Below are positions 58,611-64,000 of a stretch of DNA of 64,000 nt, piece after piece. Source of the stretch: Nannocystis exedens (GTDB lineage Bacteria > Myxococcota_A > Polyangia > Nannocystales > Nannocystaceae); the NCBI RefSeq assembly GCF_002343915.1, contig NZ_NETK01000001.1, forward strand, positions 1,550,001 through 1,614,000, read 5' to 3'. The notes under the pieces were generated by a model that searched no databases, was not told where the DNA came from, and saw only the letters and a list, made by a program, of their open reading frames with translations. Every line of letters starts with the position of its first letter. Position 1 is the stretch's first letter. The position numbers and the translations under genes are program-made.

Positions 58611-59234
58611 TCAATACCCCTCGGGGATCTTGCCGTTCAAGAAGTGAATGGTATTCGGCTCGCGCCGGCGCGACCACAGCGCCTCGATCGGGCTGTCGGC
58701 TGTCCCTCGGGACAGCCCCTCCTCGGTCGACCACGTCGGCACCTCGCCGGCGCGCAGGCTGTGCAGCCCGCTCTGCCACACGCCGATGATGTACGTGTGC
58801 CCGGCCGCGCGCCCGCCGAAGAAGTCGGTGAAGCGGCGGGCGAACTCCTGCCCGCGCACCGCCCCGAACGCCTCGCAGGTGCGGAACCACCACAGGTGAT
58901 CGGGCACCATGCGCTCGCGGATCGCCGCGAGCTTGCGGTGCAGCGGGTGCGTCGGCAGCAGCGCGTCGGCGGTCAGCCCCTTGCGGTCGACGAACAGCTC
59001 GCCCCAGTGCCCGTGCCCCCAGTACTGGATCTCCGCGATCGGGCGGTCCGGGTGGGTCGTCGCCAGCCACTCGAGCCCGTCCTCCCAGCACGTCACCCCG
59101 AGCGTCGCGTCGAACCGCGACAGCCCGCGGTACAGGTGGGAGCCGGCCCACCACGCGTGCGACAGCCCCGGCCGCAGGCGCTTCCCGGTACACGTGCGGT
59201 CGAAGAGCATCAGGCGCAGCGGAGCGGAGCGCAT
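58611..59234 (-). CDS. Caspase-fold-like protein with His/Cys dyad
   Basis: The protein has 207 residues. RPIAEIQYWGHGHWGELFVD places a His in a Gly-His-Gly-His motif after a beta-strand, and DHLWWFRTCEAFGAVRGQEF places a Cys after the next strand, followed by ARRFTDFFGGRAAGHTYIIG. This His-then-Cys order with flanking strands matches clan CD proteins (caspase, gingipain, DUF4347-like). Family membership is by pattern only. There is no signal peptide. A perfect 8-bp GGCTGTCC-CTCG-GGACAGCC hairpin lies near its 3' end (58698-58717). Confidence 0.6.
   Translation of the reverse strand: MRSAPLRLMLFDRTCTGKRLRPGLSHAWWAGSHLYRGLSRFDATLGVTCWEDGLEWLATTHPDRPIAEIQYWGHGHWGELFVDRKGLTADALLPTHPLHRKLAAIRERMVPDHLWWFRTCEAFGAVRGQEFARRFTDFFGGRAAGHTYIIGVWQSGLHSLRAGEVPTWSTEEGLSRGTADSPIEALWSRRREPNTIHFLNGKIPEGY
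58698..58717. repeat. GGCTGTCC-CTCG-GGACAGCC hairpin inside a gene
   Basis: An 8-bp perfect stem with a CTCG tetraloop lies in the C-terminal coding part of the caspase-like gene. It is the longest intragenic hairpin with a tetraloop seen here. Confidence 0.65.
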
Positions 59235-59250
59235 CGCCGACAGTGTAGCC

Positions 59251-60108
59251 TCAACGCGCGCCGAACCGACCGACCAGGCTCAGGCCGCCCGGGCCCGGCT
59301 GCACCTGCAGCGACAGCTGCCCGCGCCGCTGGCGACCGAGGCGGAGGTCGCGGGCGCCGAGCGCCAGCAGCGGCGCGCCCGCGGCCACGCCGACGGCCGC
59401 CAGCACCGCGCCCGCCGCCAGCATCTGGCTGCCCTGCACGTCGAGCGCGCGCAGCGGCGACAGGTCGACCGGCAGCTCGGCCTCCAGCACCGGCGCGATC
59501 GTCTCGTCGAAGCGGCGCTTGTAGGTCGCCCCGCCGAGCGCGAGCCCCCCGCCGAGCGCGGCCACGACCATCATCGCCCCGCCCGCGATCAGCTCGCGGC
59601 GGCCGCGGCGGATCTGGCGGTCCGCCGCGCGCCGGTCGGCGCGGACCCGCCGGATCTCCGCGCGCCGCTCCGCCACCGACAGCTGCAGCGACTCCGCCTC
59701 GGCGTGGACCCGCGCGACCTCGCCCGCGCCGATCCGCGGCGCCGGCGGCATGTCGGCCAGCGCCACCGCCTCGCGGGCGTGGAACGCCGCGCGGTCGAGG
59801 GTCGCCGTCGACGTCTGCACTTTGAGCCATGTCCTCGCGGCCATGATGTGAATCCACGGGTCTTGCGTGTCCCACGCCTGGCCGCTGAGCCAGCGCGCGC
59901 AGTGCTCGACGCCCTGGATCGCCTCGAGCTCGCCGATCCGGGCGACCAACGCGTCGCGCTCGGCCGCCGCCGCGATCAGCGGGTCGTCCGGCTTGCTCGC
60001 CTGCTGCACCCGGCGCGGCGCCTTGGGCGTGGCCGAGGCGGGCAGCGGCGCGAGGAACGACGCGACGCACACGAATGCGAGCACGGGGCGGCGATACGCG
60101 AGCGACAT
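59251..60108 (-). CDS. Exported protein with two C-terminal membrane segments
   Basis: From the Met at 60108 (GGAGG five bases upstream) the protein has 285 residues. A signal peptide (VLAFVCVASFLAPLPASA) is followed by a helical, TPR-like region (DDPLIAAAAERDALVARIGE; ARTWLKVQTSTATLDRAAFH) and an Arg-rich helix. Two hydrophobic segments lie at about 193-212 (LIAGGAMMVVAALGGGLAL) and 235-257 (MLAAGAVLAAVGVAAGAPLL). The layout matches the TPR-like protein at 3864. The caspase-like gene follows after 16 bp. Confidence 0.72.
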   Translation of the reverse strand: MSLAYRRPVLAFVCVASFLAPLPASATPKAPRRVQQASKPDDPLIAAAAERDALVARIGELEAIQGVEHCARWLSGQAWDTQDPWIHIMAARTWLKVQTSTATLDRAAFHAREAVALADMPPAPRIGAGEVARVHAEAESLQLSVAERRAEIRRVRADRRAADRQIRRGRRELIAGGAMMVVAALGGGLALGGATYKRRFDETIAPVLEAELPVDLSPLRALDVQGSQMLAAGAVLAAVGVAAGAPLLALGARDLRLGRQRRGQLSLQVQPGPGGLSLVGRFGAR

Positions 60109-60290
60109 GCGAACCTCCGGGAATGACCCATCGTTCAGGATGACGTGGCCGCATGCGCCGACAACCGGCCCTGCGCTCGCCTGTGCGAGCCCCCACGAGC
60201 CGGACCGCTGCGGCACACCAGCCCACGCGGGCGCACGATCGCGGTGGACAGCGAGCCGGACGCACCGTCATCCTGCGACCATCGCCCCGC

Positions 60291-62867
60291 ATGCCGACGC
60301 GACGCGCCCTCCGAACCTCGCCGCTCCCGCTCCTCTCGCTCGCGTGCGCCGTCGCCTGCGGCGGCGCGCCGGCCGACGACGCCGGCGCCACCGACAGCGA
60401 CACCGACCCGACCACCGGCGCCACCACCGATTCGTCGACCGCGCCGACCACCAGCGGCACGACCGCCTGGGAGGAGGAGTCCGAAAGCGAGCCCGAGCAG
60501 CCGGTCACCGTCGAGTGGTCCGAGCTCGAGCTCCGGCTCGTGCGCGGCGGCGACGTCCTCCTGCGCTTCCCGGCCGACGGCTTCCAGCTCGGCGTGGTCG
60601 CGGCGCTCGACGACGGCTCCTCCTACGACCCGTTCTTCCTCGCGCCCGACCAGTGGCTCACCGTCACCGCCGCCGAGGCGCTCGGAGGCGACGCCGCGGT
60701 CGACGTGCGCCTGTCCTTCGGGACAGACGTCCACGCGCGCCTGACCGTCGCCGAGGCCGCGCCGGGGCGGTTCGCCGCCAGCCTGGTCCCCGAGCCCGGC
60801 GGACCTGTCCTCGCGTACATGCGCCTGCGCCCGGTCGTCGACCCGGCGGAGGGCTTTTATGGCCTCGGCGAGTACTTCGACGCCGCCGAGCACCGCGGGC
60901 GCGTGCGGGCGATGCAGCTCGAGTACGACCCGCAGATCGAGAGCCAGTACAACGAGGCCCACGTGCCGGTCCCGTTCATCACCGGCACGCGCGGCTGGGG
61001 CCTGTTCGTCGAGGATCCGCACGCGGCGGTGTTCGACGTCGCCGCCGCCGCCGCCGACCGCGTCGAGGCCACCTTCGGCACCGGCCCCGACACCGCCGGC
61101 GGCCTCGCCTTCCACCTCTACGCCGCCAACCACCCGCTCGACGTCACGAGGCATTACTACGCCACCACCGGCGCGCCGAAGCTGCCGGCCCCGTGGGCGC
61201 TGGGCCCGTGGATCTGGCGCGACGAGAACGACGACCAGGCCCAGGTCGAGGACGACATCGCCACCATCCGCGAGCTCGACCTGGCGACCTCCGCGATCTG
61301 GATCGACCGCCCCTACCAGAGCGCCGTCGGCGTGTTCGACTGGAGCCCGACCCGGTTCCCCGACCCGCAGGCGATGATCGCCCAGATCCACGCCCTCGGC
61401 CTCCGCCTCGCCCTGTGGCACGTGCCCTACGTCGACGACGACCCGGCCGCCGCGGCCATGCGCGCCGAGGCCGAGGCGAACGAGTTCTTCCCGCTCGAGG
61501 TCGGCCTCGTCACCTCGGACTGGGGCGAGCCGCTCGACCTCACCAACCCCGCCGCGTTCGAATGGTGGCAGGACCACATCCGCGAATACACCGACCACGG
61601 CGTCGACGGCTTCAAGCTCGACTACGCCGAGGACATCACCGTCGGCCTCGGCGGCGCGCGCACGGTCTGGCAATTCGCCGACGGCAGCAGCGAGCGGACG
61701 ATGCACAAGCTCTACCAATTGCTGTACCACCGCGCCTACGCCGAGCTGCTGCCGGAGTCCGGCGGCTTCTTGCTGTGCCGCGCCGGCACCTACGGCGACC
61801 AGCAGAACGTCAGCGTGATCTGGCCCGGCGACCTCGACGCCAACATGGCCGCCCACCGCGAGACGGTCGACGACGACGGCGAGTCGTACGTCGCCGTCGG
61901 CGGCCTCCCGGCCGCGCTCACCGCCTCGCTCAGCCTCGGCCCCAGCGGCTTCCCCTTCTTCGCCTCCGACACCGGCGGCTACCGCCACGCCCCGCCCGAC
62001 CGCGAGACCTTCGTCCGCTGGTTCGAGTACACCGCGCTCACCCCGGTCATGCAGGTCGGCACCGGCTCGTCGGACGTCCCGTGGGAGTTCACCCCGGAGA
62101 ACGGCCTCGACGACGAGAGCCTCGCCTGGTACCGCCAGTACGCCCGGCTGCACCTGCGCCTGTTCCCGTACGTGTGGACCTTCGCGCGCTCGCTCGCCGA
62201 GGGCGGCCGCCCGCTCCAGCGCCCGCTCGGCCTCGCCTACCCCGAGCTCGGCGTGCACCCGTCCGACACCTACTTGCTCGGCAACAACCTGCTGGTCGCG
62301 CCCGTGGTCGCGCGCGGGGCCACCTCGCGCAAGCTGTCCTTGCCGCCAGGTGCCTGGCTCGACTGGTGGACCGGCGAGGTCCTGGCGGGCGACGCCGACG
62401 TCACCGTCGACGCCCCGCTCGGCACGCTGCCGCTGTTCCTGCGCGTCGGCGGGATCGTGCCGATGCTGCGCCCGACCATCGACACCCTCGCCGAGACCAC
62501 CGCGCCCGCCGTCGACTCGTTCGCCGCCGACCCCGGCATCCTGTACGCCCGCGTCGCCCCCGGCGCGGTCGCCAGCCGCTTCGACCTGTACGATGGGACA
62601 GCCCTGAAGCAGCGCCTCGGGAAGGCCGCGTTCCACCTCGAGGTCACCCCCGGCGACGTGTTCACGAGCGGCGTCGACGTCGAGATCCACGCCCTCGCCC
62701 CGATCGCCGCGGTCACCGTCGACGACGCCGCGCTCGCCCAGCGCGAAGACGCCGCCGCCCTCGACGCCGCCGCCGACGGGTGGATCTACACCGCCGACCT
62801 CGGCGGCACCCTGCGCGTCAAGCTCGGCTCCGGCGCGCACACCGTGGTGGCGACGCTGGCCGAATGA
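60291..62867 (+). CDS. Glycoside hydrolase family 31 lipoprotein (alpha-glucosidase/xylosidase-like)
   Basis: The protein has 858 residues from the ATG at 60291. The N-terminus is a lipoprotein-type signal (LPLLSLACAVAC; either Cys could be modified) followed by a Thr/Asp/Ser linker. The GH31 catalytic barrel shows LGPWIWRDENDDQAQVED, the nucleophile in GVDGFKLDYAED (Asp444) and the likely acid/base in VSVIWPGDLDANM (Asp514), then SDTGGYRHAPPDRETFVRWF. The C-terminal beta-sandwich domains complete the usual length. It should hydrolyse alpha-linked glycans outside the cytoplasm. A CTGTCC-TTCG-GGACAG hairpin lies at 60711-60726. Confidence 0.9.
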   Translation: MPTRRALRTSPLPLLSLACAVACGGAPADDAGATDSDTDPTTGATTDSSTAPTTSGTTAWEEESESEPEQPVTVEWSELELRLVRGGDVLLRFPADGFQLGVVAALDDGSSYDPFFLAPDQWLTVTAAEALGGDAAVDVRLSFGTDVHARLTVAEAAPGRFAASLVPEPGGPVLAYMRLRPVVDPAEGFYGLGEYFDAAEHRGRVRAMQLEYDPQIESQYNEAHVPVPFITGTRGWGLFVEDPHAAVFDVAAAAADRVEATFGTGPDTAGGLAFHLYAANHPLDVTRHYYATTGAPKLPAPWALGPWIWRDENDDQAQVEDDIATIRELDLATSAIWIDRPYQSAVGVFDWSPTRFPDPQAMIAQIHALGLRLALWHVPYVDDDPAAAAMRAEAEANEFFPLEVGLVTSDWGEPLDLTNPAAFEWWQDHIREYTDHGVDGFKLDYAEDITVGLGGARTVWQFADGSSERTMHKLYQLLYHRAYAELLPESGGFLLCRAGTYGDQQNVSVIWPGDLDANMAAHRETVDDDGESYVAVGGLPAALTASLSLGPSGFPFFASDTGGYRHAPPDRETFVRWFEYTALTPVMQVGTGSSDVPWEFTPENGLDDESLAWYRQYARLHLRLFPYVWTFARSLAEGGRPLQRPLGLAYPELGVHPSDTYLLGNNLLVAPVVARGATSRKLSLPPGAWLDWWTGEVLAGDADVTVDAPLGTLPLFLRVGGIVPMLRPTIDTLAETTAPAVDSFAADPGILYARVAPGAVASRFDLYDGTALKQRLGKAAFHLEVTPGDVFTSGVDVEIHALAPIAAVTVDDAALAQREDAAALDAAADGWIYTADLGGTLRVKLGSGAHTVVATLAE
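60711..60726. repeat. CTGTCC-TTCG-GGACAG hairpin inside the GH31 gene
   Basis: A 6-bp perfect stem closed by a TTCG tetraloop, the most stable RNA tetraloop class, lies within coding sequence. It is a member of the dispersed family. Confidence 0.65.
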
Positions 62868-62870
62868 GCG

Positions 62871-63320
62871 CTACTTCGGGATGTAGATGTACGTCGGCTC
62901 GATCGCGACGAAGGTCTCCCACACCCCGTCGACGACCCCGAATTGCCCGTTGAACACGTGCCAGCCGCGCTCGGCCGGGCCGTCGTGCTCGTCGGGGCCG
63001 TCGTCGGCGCGCGCGAGCCAGTCCCAGGCGAGCGCGACCGCGGCCGCGAGCCCGAGCGGCGGATCGACCTGCCGGAGCCGCCATGGCCGACCGTCGAGCC
63101 CGCTCGCCCGGGGCGGCCGCGCGAACAACACCAGCGCCTCGCCGGCCTCGGCCACGTGCGCGACCCGGCCGTGCAGATCGCGGAATGCGATCGCCAGCGC
63201 GTGCATCAGCCCGTCGCGTCCGCTGGCCGTCACGTCGACCAGGAAGTGGCTCATCTGGCGCCCGTTGCGGTAGCCGTACTCGTACACGCGCTCGGGGATG
63301 GTCCTGAACGGGCCCGCCAT
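62871..63320 (-). CDS. Small protein of unknown function
   Basis: The protein has 149 residues, convergent with the GH31 gene (3 bp between stops). It is Trp/Arg/Asp-rich with segments RQMSHFLVDVTASGRDGLMH, ALAIAFRDLHGRVAHVAEAG and FVAIEPTYIYIPK. It has no signal peptide, membrane segment or recognisable motif. Confidence 0.6.
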   Translation of the reverse strand: MAGPFRTIPERVYEYGYRNGRQMSHFLVDVTASGRDGLMHALAIAFRDLHGRVAHVAEAGEALVLFARPPRASGLDGRPWRLRQVDPPLGLAAAVALAWDWLARADDGPDEHDGPAERGWHVFNGQFGVVDGVWETFVAIEPTYIYIPK

Positions 63321-63390
63321 GATCGCGGCGATTGTCGCATCGTCGGCGCCGCCGCCGCGACCGCCAGCGAGCCGAGCCTTCCCCCGCGCA

Positions 63391-64000
63391 TCACCGCGCC
63401 ATCGTCCCGCGCAGGCGGTCCCACAGCGTGCTGGTGACCCCGAGGTTCTCGCGCTGCATCCGGCGCGGGTCGTGGTGTCGCGCGTGGTGTTGCGCCAGCC
63501 GTTCGACGCCCGGCAGCCGGCGCAGGGGATGCGACGGCCGCAGGTGATAGGTGAGGTGCAGCGCCTCGTAGACCATCACGTAGAACACGCCCGTGGCGAG
63601 GAACAGACGTCCGACGTCGCCGCCGAACACGAGCCCCACGAGCAGCGCCGGCGGGCCCAGCGCCGCCGCCAGGGCGGGCAGCGCCCACCACGGGAACAGG
63701 ATCGATCGAAAGTCGCGCGCCGAGCCGATCTCCATCGCCCCGTCGACGTAGAGCGAGTGGTGCGAGACCGTGTGCTTGTCGTAGAGCAACTGCAGCGGCG
63801 CCACCCGCCGGTGGAGCAAGTCGCGGTGAAACCGCCACTCGAGCGCGATCGAGAAGATCCACATGGCTGGTACTACGACCATGTCTTTCAGAGCAGGTCC
63901 TTCGAGACAGGCCACGCACCCCGCGATCACCGCCGCCCCGCACACGAACGGGGCCGCCAGGTGCCGCCACGGCCGGTACGAGGCCGGCAGGCCGGCGTGG
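63391..64000 (-). CDS. Fatty-acid hydroxylase superfamily membrane protein (partial)
   Basis: The frame stays open to the window edge (HAGLPASYRPWRHLAAPF precedes the first internal start at 63945), so the N-terminus is missing. Four or more hydrophobic segments and His boxes are visible: EWRFHRDLLHRR, YDKHTVSHHSLYVDG, ALHLTYHLRPSHP and LAQHHARHHDPRRM. These fit a di-iron lipid hydroxylase like the protein at 57666, though with longer His spacing. A GACAG/CATGTC motif cluster lies at 63880-63911. Confidence 0.75.
   Translation of the reverse strand, partial: HAGLPASYRPWRHLAAPFVCGAAVIAGCVACLEGPALKDMVVVPAMWIFSIALEWRFHRDLLHRRVAPLQLLYDKHTVSHHSLYVDGAMEIGSARDFRSILFPWWALPALAAALGPPALLVGLVFGGDVGRLFLATGVFYVMVYEALHLTYHLRPSHPLRRLPGVERLAQHHARHHDPRRMQRENLGVTSTLWDRLRGTMAR

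Overview
The window reads as chromosome from a high-GC myxobacterium (Myxococcota), most like the Nannocystaceae/Haliangiaceae. The evidence is GC-rich wobble positions throughout, Hanks-type Ser/Thr kinases with a C-terminal membrane anchor, several lipoproteins whose mature N-terminus is a Gly/Ser/Thr-rich linker, FHA and FG-GAP proteins, and ECF sigma factors with Cys-rich tails. I saw no rRNA, tRNA or CRISPR array. The taxonomic call is inference from style, not from a marker gene.

Layout. (1) 1-7.5 kb: the end of a von Willebrand-A-like surface protein, a beta-propeller-like lipoprotein, an IS110-type transposase, and a minus-strand operon of HTH protein, ECF sigma factor, Ser/Thr kinase and TPR-like membrane protein. 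(2) 7.5-10.7 kb: a long membrane protein gene with a doubtful 3' end, a Fis-type HTH gene, and an intergenic region with a 9-bp inverted repeat and 23-bp tandem repeats. (3) 10.7-35.35 kb: a compact, almost entirely plus-strand island of about 27 genes, many with ATGA/GTGA overlaps, ending in a frameshifted tyrosine recombinase. It carries a 2529-residue DNA methyltransferase-helicase (DarB-like), a membrane-anchored lytic transglycosylase, an M23-like/peptidoglycan-binding protein, a membrane-anchored Clp/SDH-type protease, two adjacent beta-rich proteins and about a dozen proteins with one terminal transmembrane helix flanked by basic residues. It has no terminase, portal, tail, HK97 capsid, relaxase or type IV secretion gene, so it is neither an ordinary tailed prophage nor an ICE. 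A tailless, membrane-containing virus or an undescribed membrane-associated element is the best working idea. (4) 35.4-64 kb: ordinary accessory chromosome, with a kinase, an M35-like zinc protease lipoprotein, coiled-coil exported proteins, trmO, a MATE transporter, a PYROXD2-like oxidoreductase, an ECF sigma/thioredoxin pair, an ene-reductase/Rrf2 operon, FG-GAP and FHA proteins, an M23-like protein, an erythromycin-esterase-like protein, a probable selenoprotein, two fatty-acid-hydroxylase-family proteins, a caspase-like protein and a GH31 glycosidase.

Two results stand out. First, the minus-strand gene at 56864-57643 is one reading frame with an in-frame TGA in a redox motif (Sec-Gly-Tyr-Cys), followed at the expected distance by a perfect hairpin of bacterial SECIS type; a conventional annotation would split or truncate it. 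Second, the island combines peptidoglycan-attacking enzymes, serial tail-anchored proteins and beta-rich candidates for structural proteins without any standard phage hallmark. A third pattern is a family of short palindromes (CTGTCC-loop-GGACAG and CATGTCC/GGACATG) scattered inside genes and in gene gaps across the window.
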